64,000 nt of DNA from an uncultured Lachnospiraceae bacterium (GTDB lineage: Bacteria; Bacillota; Clostridia; Lachnospirales; Lachnospiraceae): contig URRQ01000007.1 in NCBI GenBank assembly GCA_900550235.1, forward strand, positions 1 to 64,000, written 5' to 3'. Position numbers and translations under genes: made by a program. Positions 52,575 through 60,549 of the stretch are shown here, piece after piece (positions within the stretch are counted from its first letter, which is position 1; every line of letters begins with the position of its first letter). The notes under the pieces were generated by a model that made no database searches, was not told where the DNA came from, and saw nothing but the letters and a program-made list of their open reading frames with translations.

Positions 52575-53218
52575 TCAAAGCCTTGACTTTTTGGGATAAT
52601 ATATCTGAAGAGGAAAAGGAGAGAATTATTAAAAATACAGCAGAGGCTTCTTATAAACAGGGTGAGCAGGTGCATAGTGCAGAACAGGAATGCATTGGTG
52701 TGTTGATCATCAAAAAAGGTGAGCTTCGTACATATATTTTGTCAGAGGAAGGAAAAGAAATCACTTTATTCCGACAGGAGGAAGGTGACGTATGCATTTT
52801 GACCGCATCTTGTATCTTAAGCAGTATTCATTTCGATGTACATGTGGATGCAGAAAAAGACAGTGAGGTGTTAGTCATCAATGCACCGGCATTTTCTAAG
52901 CTTTGTAAAGAAAATGTATATATTGAAAATTTTTCTCTTCGTTTGGCAACAGAACGGTTTTCTGATGTTATGTGGGCAATGGAGCAGATTTTGTTTATGA
53001 GTTTTGATCGAAGACTGGCAATTTTTCTTTTAGATGAAACTGCAAAAAACGGAACAGACACACTCACATTAACACATGAACAGATTGCAAAATATATGGG
53101 AAGCGCTCGAGAAGTTGTTTCCCGTATGTTGAAATATTTTGCGAAAGAGGGAATTGTGGAACTCTCCAGAGGCTGTATTAGAATATTGGATAGAAAAAAG
53201 TTAAAGGAATTGATGTAG
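52550..53218 (+). CDS. Crp/Fnr-family transcription regulator
   Basis: The 222-residue protein has an N-terminal cyclic-nucleotide-binding-like beta-roll (about 15-120, with KKGELRTYILSEEGKEITLF) and a C-terminal winged helix (about 165-222, LTHEQIAKYMGSAREVVSRM, the Crp/Fnr helix-turn-helix). The Cys residues do not form the FNR iron-sulfur pattern, and the cAMP-pocket Arg/Ser motif is not evident, so the effector is unknown. The start lies inside engB (25-base overlap), with a GGGAAGAG ribosome site. Thioredoxin and a MATE transporter lie next to it, which suggests but does not show a redox or drug-stress role. Confidence 0.88.
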   Translation: MGIDREYLIKALTFWDNISEEEKERIIKNTAEASYKQGEQVHSAEQECIGVLIIKKGELRTYILSEEGKEITLFRQEEGDVCILTASCILSSIHFDVHVDAEKDSEVLVINAPAFSKLCKENVYIENFSLRLATERFSDVMWAMEQILFMSFDRRLAIFLLDETAKNGTDTLTLTHEQIAKYMGSAREVVSRMLKYFAKEGIVELSRGCIRILDRKKLKELM

Positions 53219-53242
53219 GAAACTTAGCGTATTCATATGAAA

Positions 53243-53270
53243 AATCCGGCAGGAGATCTGCCGGATTGAT
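53243..53270. terminator. Terminator between the Crp-like gene and trxA
   Basis: AATCCGGCAG (53243-53252), GAGAT loop, CTGCCGGATT (53258-53267). It lies between converging genes. Confidence 0.8.
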
Positions 53271-53280
53271 TAGGGATATA

Positions 53281-53589
53281 TTATTTTAACATAGATAAGA
53301 TTTCTTCTTTGGATTTAGCTCCGACTTCGCGTTTTACTACTTCGCCGTCTTTTACAACAAGAAGGGTAGGAATACTCATGACACGGAATCTTTGAGCTAA
53401 TTCAATGTTTTCATCAACATTGACTTTACAGATTTTCGCATCGGTAACTTCTTCTGCAAGTTCTGCGATGATTGGAAGAACCATCTGACACGGTCCGCAC
53501 CAAGGCGCCCAAAAATCAATGAGAACCGGTTTGTCGGACTTTAAAACTTCTGAATCAAAATTGTCTATTGTTAAATTTAATGCTGCCAT
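53281..53589 (-). CDS. trxA: Thioredoxin
   Basis: ATG 53589 is chosen because AAAGGAG lies eight bases upstream; the in-frame GTG three codons earlier overlaps that site. The 102-residue protein has the active site FWAPWCGPCQMVLPI (Cys31 and Cys34), cis-Pro in MSIPTLLVV and the usual length. It reduces cytosolic disulfides with thioredoxin reductase, whose gene is not in the window. The gene is monocistronic and divergent from the first MATE transporter. Confidence 0.97.
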   Translation of the reverse strand: MAALNLTIDNFDSEVLKSDKPVLIDFWAPWCGPCQMVLPIIAELAEEVTDAKICKVNVDENIELAQRFRVMSIPTLLVVKDGEVVKREVGAKSKEEILSMLK

Positions 53590-53698
53590 ACTTAACACTC
53601 CTTTTATGTTTGTTTTTCTATATTATAATTGGTATAACCATTTTTCTCTGTGACTATGTCACATTGACTGAGTAAATTTTTGGAATGGGGGAATATGC

Positions 53699-55042
53699 AT
53701 GGAAATGTCATCTTCTAAGATGTTGATGACGGAAGGCTCTATTTGGAAGAAAATCACATATTTTGCGTTTCCTATATTTCTGGGAAATCTTTTTCAACAG
53801 ATGTACAATACTGCCGACTCTTTGATCGTTGGAAATTTCTTGGGAAGTAATGCGTTGGCTGCAGTTAGTTCATCTTCCAATCTGATTTTTTTGATGATAG
53901 GATTTTTTAGTGGAATCTCTATGGGAGCCGGTGTTGTCATTGCAAAATATTTTGGAGCCAGACAGAAAGAAAAAGTAGAACGAGCCGTACATACAACGGT
54001 TGCATTTGGTCTTGTCGCCAGTGTGTTTCTTACGATAGGCGGAGTTCTTTTGGCACCGCAGTTTTTAATCTGGATGGATACTCCGGAAAATGTATTGGCA
54101 GAATCGATTACATACTTTCGAGTATACTTTATGGGATCCTTTGGTTTCGTAATGTATAATGTGTTTGTCGGTATTCTGCAATCTGTTGGAGATAGTAAGC
54201 ATCCGTTATATTATTTGATCGTATCATCAGTGATCAATATAATTCTAGATATTGTATTTATTACGGTATTTCATATGGGAGTGGGTTCCGCGGCTTTGGC
54301 AACAGCGATTTCTCAATTTGTGAGTGCAGGGTTATGTTTAATCCAGCTTTTAAAAACAAAAGATGAATATCGGGTCGTATTGAGAAAGATCCGGTTTGAT
54401 AAGGAGATGATCGGACAAATCATAAAGATTGGTTTGCCTTCCGGAATTCAAAACTCTATTATTGCAATTGCGAATGTTGTTGTACAGTCAAGCATTAACT
54501 CTTTTGGCGAAATGGCGATGGCAGGTTGTGGGGCATATTCTAAGATTGAAGGATTTGCGTTCCTTCCGATTACAAGTTTTACAATGGCGATTACAACGTT
54601 TGTAGGACAGAATTTAGGAGCCAAGCAATATGAGAGAGTAAGAAAAGGGGCAAAATTCGGAATTTTAAGCGCTGTGCTTTTGGCTGAAGCGATTGGAGTA
54701 TTGATTTTTATCTTCGCACCATCGCTTACCGCCGCGTTTGACCGTACACCGGAAGTTATTATGTATGGAACAGACCGTGCAAGAGTGGAAGCCTTTTTCT
54801 TCTGTCTGCTTGCGTATTCTCACGCGGTATCAGCGGTACTTCGAGGGGCAGGAAAATCTATGATACCAATGTTTGTTATGTTTGCATTTTGGTGTGTTGT
54901 TCGAGTATTTATTATTATAGTAGTAGGGAAGATTATACCGGGAATCGCTGTTGTATATTGGGTATATCCAATTACATGGGGACTGAGTTCGATTACCTTT
55001 TTCATATATTATAAAAAGGCAGATTGGATGCGGGGATTTTAA
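53699..55042 (+). CDS. MATE-family efflux transporter (first of a convergent pair)
   Basis: The 447-residue protein has about twelve membrane helices and the DinF/NorM-type MATE pattern in two halves. FPIFLGNLFQQMYNTADSLIVGNFLGSNALAA lies near the N terminus and IGLPSGIQNSIIAIANVVVQ near the middle. MATE proteins export cationic drugs or metabolites by Na+ or H+ antiport; the substrate is unknown. GGGGGA lies upstream of the ATG. It faces a second MATE gene across a strong bidirectional terminator. Confidence 0.93.
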   Translation: MEMSSSKMLMTEGSIWKKITYFAFPIFLGNLFQQMYNTADSLIVGNFLGSNALAAVSSSSNLIFLMIGFFSGISMGAGVVIAKYFGARQKEKVERAVHTTVAFGLVASVFLTIGGVLLAPQFLIWMDTPENVLAESITYFRVYFMGSFGFVMYNVFVGILQSVGDSKHPLYYLIVSSVINIILDIVFITVFHMGVGSAALATAISQFVSAGLCLIQLLKTKDEYRVVLRKIRFDKEMIGQIIKIGLPSGIQNSIIAIANVVVQSSINSFGEMAMAGCGAYSKIEGFAFLPITSFTMAITTFVGQNLGAKQYERVRKGAKFGILSAVLLAEAIGVLIFIFAPSLTAAFDRTPEVIMYGTDRARVEAFFFCLLAYSHAVSAVLRGAGKSMIPMFVMFAFWCVVRVFIIIVVGKIIPGIAVVYWVYPITWGLSSITFFIYYKKADWMRGF

Positions 55043-55062
55043 AAGATTATACAAACAATCAG

Positions 55063-55106
55063 AAAAAACAAGGTTCAGATGTTTTGGCATCTGAACCTTG
55101 TTTTTT
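55063..55106. terminator. Bidirectional terminator between the two MATE genes
   Basis: AAAAAACAAGGTTCAGATG (55063-55081) pairs perfectly with its complement ending in TTTTTT at 55106. It works on both strands; the minus-strand stop codon lies at its edge. Confidence 0.95.
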
Positions 55107-56454
55107 AGGTACTTAATCGTTTCTTTTTTTGATAAAAGTAATATGGAATCAATAGAATAGCTGTAGCTCCCCAGGAGACTGGGTAACTATACAGTAAGGT
55201 TGCTACGTCTTTTGTAATTGGTGTCAGGACTAATGCCATTGGTACACGTACGAGACAAACACCGCCAAGTGTGATCAGTGTTGGAATAATAACATCACCG
55301 ACTCCGCGAAGAGCTCCGGATAGAATTTCAATAAATACGAAAATCATATAGCTTGGGATGATAAGCTTTAACATCCACACACCAAGATCTACAACCGCCT
55401 GATCCGTCGTGAAGATATGATAAAGCGGGCGACAGAATACGGTTAAAAATGTCAGGAGACACGCACAAGTTCCAAATGACATGAGAAGGCAGACCCGGGT
55501 ACTTTTTTTGACTCTATCGTATTTTTGAGCTCCATAATTCTGTCCGGCAAATGTAGTAACAGCGATACCAAATGCGCCAAGTATCGTCCAAAAGATAGCG
55601 TCCAATTTGCCGAAGGCGGCCCAGGCAGCCGCGATATCAGTACCAAATCCATTTACAGAGGTTTGGATAATGATATTGGTAATTGCATAGAGGCAAGACT
55701 GAATGCCACTAGGTAGTCCGATTTTAAACTCAGATTGGAACAGTTTTCCATGTAAGCGGATCTCCCGAAGATGAAGCTTTAGTATTTGATAAGAATTCAT
55801 CAATGCTTTGGTTACTAAAATTGCGCTGATCGCCTGGGAAATTAAAGTAGCTAAAGCAGCGCCTGCGATTCCCATGTGGAATACAACAACAAACAAAAGG
55901 TCAAGAATAATATTGACAAAACAGCAAATGATGAGATAGATCAATGGCCGTCTGGAATCCCCGATGGCACGCATGATACTGGAACCCATGTTATAAATAA
56001 AAGTAAAGATGATTCCGCAAAAATTAATTTTAAGATATACTACCGAGTCTGCAAGGACTTCTTTTGGCGTATTCATTGCTTCTAACATCCAGGAGGCAGA
56101 AAAAAATCCGATGATCGAGATGATAACACCGAATAATAAAGAAGAAGCATACGCAGTATGTAAGCCATCCTGTAAATTCTTTTTATCACCGGCGCCGCAG
56201 AACTGAGAAATAACAACAGTTGCACCTGCAGAAAGTCCGGTGAAAAAGCCGATAACCAGATTGGAAAGAACAGCTGCAGAACCACCGACGCTGGCGAGCG
56301 CCTGCTTGCCTACAAATCGTCCAACAATAATGGCATCGACTGTGTTATATAGCTGTTGAAAAAAAGTTCCCACTACAATGGGAAAGAAGAAAATTAAAAG
56401 TTGTTTCCAGATAACTCCGGAAATGATGGGGTTATTTGTCTTTGTTTCGCTCAT
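55105..56454 (-). CDS. MATE-family efflux transporter (second of a convergent pair)
   Basis: The 449-residue protein is another twelve-helix MATE transporter (FPIVVGTFFQQLYNTVDAIIVGRFVGKQAL near the start in two adjoining pieces; IGLPSGIQSCLYAITNIIIQ mid-protein). It is clearly related to the first but well diverged, and the opposite orientation argues against a recent tandem duplication. AAGGAGTGAGATC precedes the start on the minus strand. It is divergent from the kdpD-like gene. The substrate is unknown. Confidence 0.93.
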   Translation of the reverse strand: MSETKTNNPIISGVIWKQLLIFFFPIVVGTFFQQLYNTVDAIIVGRFVGKQALASVGGSAAVLSNLVIGFFTGLSAGATVVISQFCGAGDKKNLQDGLHTAYASSLLFGVIISIIGFFSASWMLEAMNTPKEVLADSVVYLKINFCGIIFTFIYNMGSSIMRAIGDSRRPLIYLIICCFVNIILDLLFVVVFHMGIAGAALATLISQAISAILVTKALMNSYQILKLHLREIRLHGKLFQSEFKIGLPSGIQSCLYAITNIIIQTSVNGFGTDIAAAWAAFGKLDAIFWTILGAFGIAVTTFAGQNYGAQKYDRVKKSTRVCLLMSFGTCACLLTFLTVFCRPLYHIFTTDQAVVDLGVWMLKLIIPSYMIFVFIEILSGALRGVGDVIIPTLITLGGVCLVRVPMALVLTPITKDVATLLYSYPVSWGATAILLIPYYFYQKKKRLST

Positions 56455-56538
56455 TTTGATCTCACTCCTTTATATTTACTTCTTCATCTAGCATCATATC
56501 ATATGCGAAGAAAAATGAAAACAGAAAAATATCCGGTA

Positions 56539-56566
56539 TTGTAATGTGAAACATTCGGTATATAAT
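56539..56566 (+). promoter_or_regulatory. Promoter of the kdpD-like gene
   Basis: TTGTAA (56539-56544), 16 bases, TATAAT (56561-56566). The spacer holds the small palindrome AATGTGAAACATT, a possible operator. Confidence 0.65.
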
Positions 56567-56590
56567 AGAGAAAGACGAGGAGGTTCTATT

Positions 56591-57997
56591 ATGGGGAAAA
56601 GAATGGGGATTAAACGTGAAATCAATGTCCGTGGTTTTTTTACAATGGTTGTCATACTTGTTTTATCAACGATACTTGGTTTTGTGTTTCATGACCTTGG
56701 ATTTCGCGAAGGAAATATTATCGTTGTATATATACTTGGAGTTCTGATCATTGCAGTCATTACGGCAAGCAGATTTTGGAGTATTCTTTCATCGTTGCTG
56801 AGTGTGCTTTTGTTTAACTTTTTATTTACGATTCCACGGTTTACTTTTTGGGCATATGGATCTGAGTATCCGATCACATTTGCAATTGTTTTTTTAGCTG
56901 CAGTTATTGCAAGTAATCTGGCGATTCAGCTTAGAAGGCAGGCAGAACAGTCTGCACAGATGGCACAACGCTCGAAAATCTTACTGGAGACGAATCAGAT
57001 TTTGCAAAAAGCACAGAATAAGGAAGAAATTATTGAAGAAACTGTTCGTCAGCTGGAAAAATTAACCGGACGAACTGTAGTTTACTGTAAAGAGCTTCCA
57101 AATGATGCGGAATATATTTATCTGACGATTCAAAAAGACAAAGATACATATGGAGCAGTAGGAATAGAGAAAAAGGAAGGTAAGCTGGAATCTTTTGAAA
57201 AGAATCTTTTACTGGCAATTTTAGGAGAGTGTGCGTTGGCTTTGGAAAAAGAAGAATTCAACCGTAAAAGAGAAGAGGCGCTTGCTCAGGCACAAAATGA
57301 GCAAATGCGTGCAAATCTTCTTCGTTCGATTTCTCATGACCTTAGAACGCCGCTTACCAGTATTTCCGGGAATTCCGGAATTTTGTTGAAAAATGGAGAG
57401 AGTTTGGACGAAGAAAAGCGAAGAAAGCTTTATTCCGATATTTATGATGACTCTATGTGGCTGATCAGCCTTGTAGAAAATCTGTTATCTGTCACAAGGT
57501 TGGAAGAGGGAACTATGAACCTGAATATGCAAATAGAACTGGTAGATGAAGTGATCGAAGAAGCGTTGAAACATGTGAACCGGAAAAGGTCAGAACATCA
57601 TCTTCAGTTTCAGCCGTCGGATGAAATTATTTTAGCAAAGATGGATTCTAGATTGATTGTACAAGTGATTATTAATTTGGTAAATAATGCGATTGAATAT
57701 ACGCAAAAAGGTTCAGAAATTATTGTGAAATCAGAGAAGAAAGAGAAGTGGATTGAAATCTCTGTTTCAGATAACGGGAAAGGAATTTCAAAAGAAGCGA
57801 AGAAAAAAGTTTTTGAGATGTTTTATACAGAAAAAAATAATATGGCAGACAGTCGCAGAGGAATGGGGCTTGGCTTATTCTTATGTGAATTAATTGTCGA
57901 GAGTCATGGCGGTAAGATAAAAGTAGAAGATAATAAACCAAAAGGAACGATATTTACATTTACGTTGCCGGCAGAGGAGGTTAGAATTAATGAATAA
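56591..57997 (+). CDS. KdpD-like sensor histidine kinase lacking the N-terminal KdpD/USP domains
   Basis: ATG 56591 follows GAGGAGG and gives 468 residues. The order is: four-helix DUF4118 membrane domain (about 15-113, typical of KdpD), a GAF-like region (about 130-220), HisKA with RSISHDLRTPLTS (His249), and HATPase with NLVNNAIEYTQKG, SDNGKGI and GMGLGLFLCEL. Full KdpD adds an N-terminal universal-stress-like half, which is absent here. KdpD kinases sense K+ or turgor. The reading frame is intact, but the overlapping partner regulator gene (8-base overlap) is truncated and mutated, so this may be an orphan kinase. Confidence 0.88.
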   Translation: MGKRMGIKREINVRGFFTMVVILVLSTILGFVFHDLGFREGNIIVVYILGVLIIAVITASRFWSILSSLLSVLLFNFLFTIPRFTFWAYGSEYPITFAIVFLAAVIASNLAIQLRRQAEQSAQMAQRSKILLETNQILQKAQNKEEIIEETVRQLEKLTGRTVVYCKELPNDAEYIYLTIQKDKDTYGAVGIEKKEGKLESFEKNLLLAILGECALALEKEEFNRKREEALAQAQNEQMRANLLRSISHDLRTPLTSISGNSGILLKNGESLDEEKRRKLYSDIYDDSMWLISLVENLLSVTRLEEGTMNLNMQIELVDEVIEEALKHVNRKRSEHHLQFQPSDEIILAKMDSRLIVQVIINLVNNAIEYTQKGSEIIVKSEKKEKWIEISVSDNGKGISKEAKKKVFEMFYTEKNNMADSRRGMGLGLFLCELIVESHGGKIKVEDNKPKGTIFTFTLPAEEVRINE

Positions 57998-58403
57998 ACC
58001 ATTGATATTAGTAGTAGAAGATGACCATGCAATATGCAACTTGATCACCACAACATTAGAAACACAAGACTACCGGTTTCACACAGCGCCAAATGGGGCG
58101 CAAGCGCTTTTGGAAGCGGTATCACAACAACCGGATATCATGCTGTTGAATCTGGGGCTTCCGGATATGGATGGATTAGAAATTATTAAAAAAGTAAGAT
58201 CGTGGTCCAATCTTCCGATTATAGTGATCAGCGCCAGAAGTGAAGATAGGGATAAAATAGAAGCACTGGATGCCGGAGCGGATGATTATTTGACCAAACC
58301 ATTTTCAGTAGAAGAATTGCTGGCCAGACTTCGTGTTACGTTAAGAAGGTTTCAGTACATGACAAGCCAAATGAGTCAGGAAGAACAGGAATTTATTAAT
58401 TGA
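57990..58403 (+). pseudogene. Truncated KdpE-like response regulator
   Basis: The 137-codon frame holds only a receiver domain: PLILVVEDDHAICNLI at the start and DYLTKPFSVEELLARL with the conserved Lys. The OmpR-type DNA-binding domain expected after about residue 137 is missing. The frame ends in EEQEFIN then TGA, just where relatives continue with a Gly-Asp/Glu-Leu-x-Ile stretch. In addition the phospho-acceptor Asp is Asn54 (MLLNLGLPDMDG, codon AAT at 58149-58151). Immediately after base 58400 the sequence is the reverse complement of the middle of trkH, so a deletion has fused two converging genes. It should not act as a normal regulator. Confidence 0.88.
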
Positions 58404-59236
58404 AAGAGTGAGGCAGCAATTCGTTCTGAAGTATTCAAATGCTCATAAGATGCAGTTCCATTTTCACAGATAAACAGAAGAACAGCGCCTCCGAATATCA
58501 AGCATACTGTTATAAAAAGCACAAGCTTTGTATGAAGGCGCATATGTCGGAAATCGAGCTTTGTCGAAATCATATCATGCCATACGAAGAATCCGAGACC
58601 ACCAATGATGATCAGAAGCATAATGACCAGGTTTAAATACCAGTTTCACACTTCGGCTGTCAATGAAGAAAACTGTGCTTGAGATCCCATCAAATCAAAT
58701 CCGGCATTACAAAAAGCAGAAATGCTGTGAAAGATGGAAAACCAGATTCCTTGTGTTACTCCAAGCTGCGGGCAAAAATGAAAGGCCAAAAGTATTGCAC
58801 CGGTTACTTCAACAACAACTGTACCGAGAAGAATGAACTTGGTCATCTTTACAATACCGCCAATCTGCGGAGCAGAAACCGAATTCTGCATAAGAGAGCG
58901 GGAAAAAAGTCCAATTTTTCTCTTTGTAACTGTCATGATTGCAATACATAAAGTCATAAATCCCATTCCACCGATTTGTATTAAGGAAAGAATTACAATC
59001 TGACCAAATAATGACCAATGAGTATAGGTGTCAAATTGAATGAGACCGGTTACACAAGTGGCGGATGTGGCAGTAAAAAAACTGGTCAACAGATTTTCTG
59101 TACCAGGAACTTTTACCGCGATAGGAAGGCTTAAAAGAAGTGTTCCTATCGCAATGATTGTACAGTAACCGAGTAAAAGGATCTTCATCGGAGAAAGATG
59201 AAGAAAATAGTTGTAAAGTTTATTTGCGGTTGACAT
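58400..59236 (-). pseudogene. Truncated TrkH-type potassium channel subunit with internal stop
   Basis: On the minus strand ATG 59236 (after AAGAGGA) opens a TrkH/KtrB protein. LLGYCTIIAIGTLLLSLPIA is followed by the first pore loop ATSATCVTGL and the second SAFCNAGFDL. A TGA at 58648-58646 interrupts the frame; reading through it continues in the same frame with NWYLNLVIMLLIIIGGLGFF and ends at ERIAASLFQ (base 58400). Relatives continue there with the third pore loop (S-V-T-x-R-T-A-G-F). That loop, the fourth and all later helices are gone. The single codon was probably GGA. With a nonsense codon and no C-terminal half it is a pseudogene. Confidence 0.9.
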
Positions 59237-59343
59237 AATACATCCTCTTTTTTACATATTAATATAATTCGCTTATAGCATAGTAATCATATGATTTTCC
59301 CATAAGTTTGACAATAAAAAAACATTAAGAAAAAACCTTCTGT

Positions 59344-59388
59344 ATAAAGATTGTATAAAGATATCATACACCTTTATACAATCTTTAT
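59344..59388. repeat. Perfect 17-bp inverted repeat upstream of trkH remnant
   Basis: ATAAAGATTGTATAAAG (59344-59360) and CTTTATACAATCTTTAT (59372-59388) are exact reverse complements, 11 bases apart. Each arm itself contains two copies of a TATAAAG-like half-site. The repeat lies between divergent trkH and a small ORF and has no T-tract. It looks more like an operator, perhaps for the lost KdpE-type regulator, than a terminator. Confidence 0.65.
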
Positions 59389-59460
59389 GTGATAAGAATT
59401 GTATTTACTATAACTTTATAAAAACAAGGGTATCATAAGATAAGAAAGAAGGTTGAAAAT

Positions 59461-59577
59461 ATGATAAATATAGAATTGATTGTTTTATTGGGCGTAATGT
59501 TTGGCGTTGGATATAAAATCATGGATAAGATAGATGAATTTATAGAAAATGGAGGGATTTCTAAAGAAGAGAATTGA
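59461..59577 (+). CDS. Small single-span membrane protein (38 aa)
   Basis: ATG 59461 after AAGAAGG opens a 38-residue frame beginning MINIELIVLLGVMFGVGYKI and ending DEFIENGGISKEEN. The first half is a hydrophobic helix; the tail is charged and cytosolic-looking. It is too short to recognise. Its place just after the inverted repeat, divergent from trkH, suggests a small K+-locus membrane peptide, comparable in size to KdpF but not shown to be related. The SDR promoter overlaps its stop codon. Confidence 0.5.
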   Translation: MINIELIVLLGVMFGVGYKIMDKIDEFIENGGISKEEN

Positions 59578-59602
59578 CAATTCGTATGTCTAGTGGTATT
59601 CT
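59574..59602 (+). promoter_or_regulatory. Promoter of the 12alpha-HSDH-like gene
   Basis: TTGACA (59574-59579), 17 bases, TATTCT (59597-59602). The leader holds two palindromes, AGTAACTATTACT and GTTATTAAAATAAC (59637-59650), the second just before AAGGAGG; either may be an operator. Confidence 0.75.
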
Positions 59603-59662
59603 GTAAACAAAGAAAATAGTAACTATTACTGAAATCGTTATTAAAATAACAAGGAGGATACT

Positions 59663-60463
59663 ATGGGACATTTGACAGGTAAGACAGCGATTATCACAGG
59701 TGGAGGAAGAGCGGTATTATCAGACGGAAGCTGTGGATCTATCGGATATGGTATCGCAACGGCATATGCAAAAGAAGGAGCAAATATAGTAATTACGGGA
59801 AGAAATGTAAAGAAATTAGAAGAAGCGAAAGAGGAACTGGAGAGACTTTACGGAGTGAAGGTTCTTCCGGTACAGGCAGATGTGAGTGCAGGCGCAGATA
59901 ATGAGACAGTTGTAAATAACGTGATCAAGCAGGCTGTAGATACATTTGGAAGAATCGATGTGCTGATCAATAATGCGCAGGCTTCTGCATCTGGTGTTAC
60001 GATCGAGGATCATACGACAGAACAGTTTGATCTTGCAATTTATTCCGGATTATATGCAGTATATTATTACATGAAAGCATGCTATCCGTATTTGAAAGAA
60101 ACAAAGGGAACAGTAATCAACTTTGCCTCCGGTGCAGGGTTGTTTGGAAACTACGGACAGTGTTCCTATGCAGCAGCAAAAGAAGGTATTCGCGGACTTT
60201 CCAGAGTGGCAGCTACAGAATGGGGAAAAGACGGAATTAACGTAAATGTAATCTGTCCTCTTGCATGGACGGCACAGCTTGAGAATTTTGAGAAGGCATA
60301 TCCAGATGCGTTCAAAGCTAATGTAAAGATGCCGCCGATGGGGCATTATGGAAATGTGGAAACAGAGATTGGACGTGCGTGTGTTGGTCTTGCTTCCCCT
60401 GATTTTAAATATTTAAGTGGAGAAACACTTACATTAGAAGGCGGTATGGGACTTAGACCTTAA
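59663..60463 (+). CDS. Short-chain dehydrogenase resembling bile-acid 12alpha-hydroxysteroid dehydrogenase
   Basis: The 266-residue SDR has the cofactor loop TGGG at 12-15 and GSIGYGIA (25-32), with Arg47 in ITGRN after the second strand, which favours NADP(H). Further motifs are NNAQASASG (103-111), Ser156 in NFASGAGLFGN and Tyr169-x3-Lys173 in CSYAAAKEGIRGLSRVAATE. From memory, these blocks, PYLKET and SGETLTLEGGMG are almost word-for-word those of the clostridial 12alpha-HSDH (Clostridium sp. ATCC 29733 type). An insert (RAVLSDGSC) widens the cofactor loop. The reaction would be reversible oxidation of the 12alpha-hydroxyl of cholate-type bile acids. It has its own promoter and terminator. 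Another steroid or alcohol substrate remains possible. Confidence 0.8.
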   Translation: MGHLTGKTAIITGGGRAVLSDGSCGSIGYGIATAYAKEGANIVITGRNVKKLEEAKEELERLYGVKVLPVQADVSAGADNETVVNNVIKQAVDTFGRIDVLINNAQASASGVTIEDHTTEQFDLAIYSGLYAVYYYMKACYPYLKETKGTVINFASGAGLFGNYGQCSYAAAKEGIRGLSRVAATEWGKDGINVNVICPLAWTAQLENFEKAYPDAFKANVKMPPMGHYGNVETEIGRACVGLASPDFKYLSGETLTLEGGMGLRP

Positions 60464-60502
60464 TGATAATAAGTGATCATCGGATTAAAAATGAACAGAA
60501 AC

Positions 60503-60533
60503 AGGATCGGGACGTAAGTTTCGGTCCTTTTTT
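60503..60533 (+). terminator. Terminator after the SDR gene
   Basis: AGGATCGGGA (60503-60512) pairs, with G-U pairs, with TTTCGGTCCT (60519-60528), followed by TTTTTT. Confidence 0.8.
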
Positions 60534-60549
60534 CGAAGGAGGTTAAGGC

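Noticed and set aside
58376..58621. Separate small membrane protein on the minus strand
   Set aside because: It is the continuation of trkH in the same frame beyond the internal TGA and is cut at the deletion junction; there is no ribosome site before its ATG.
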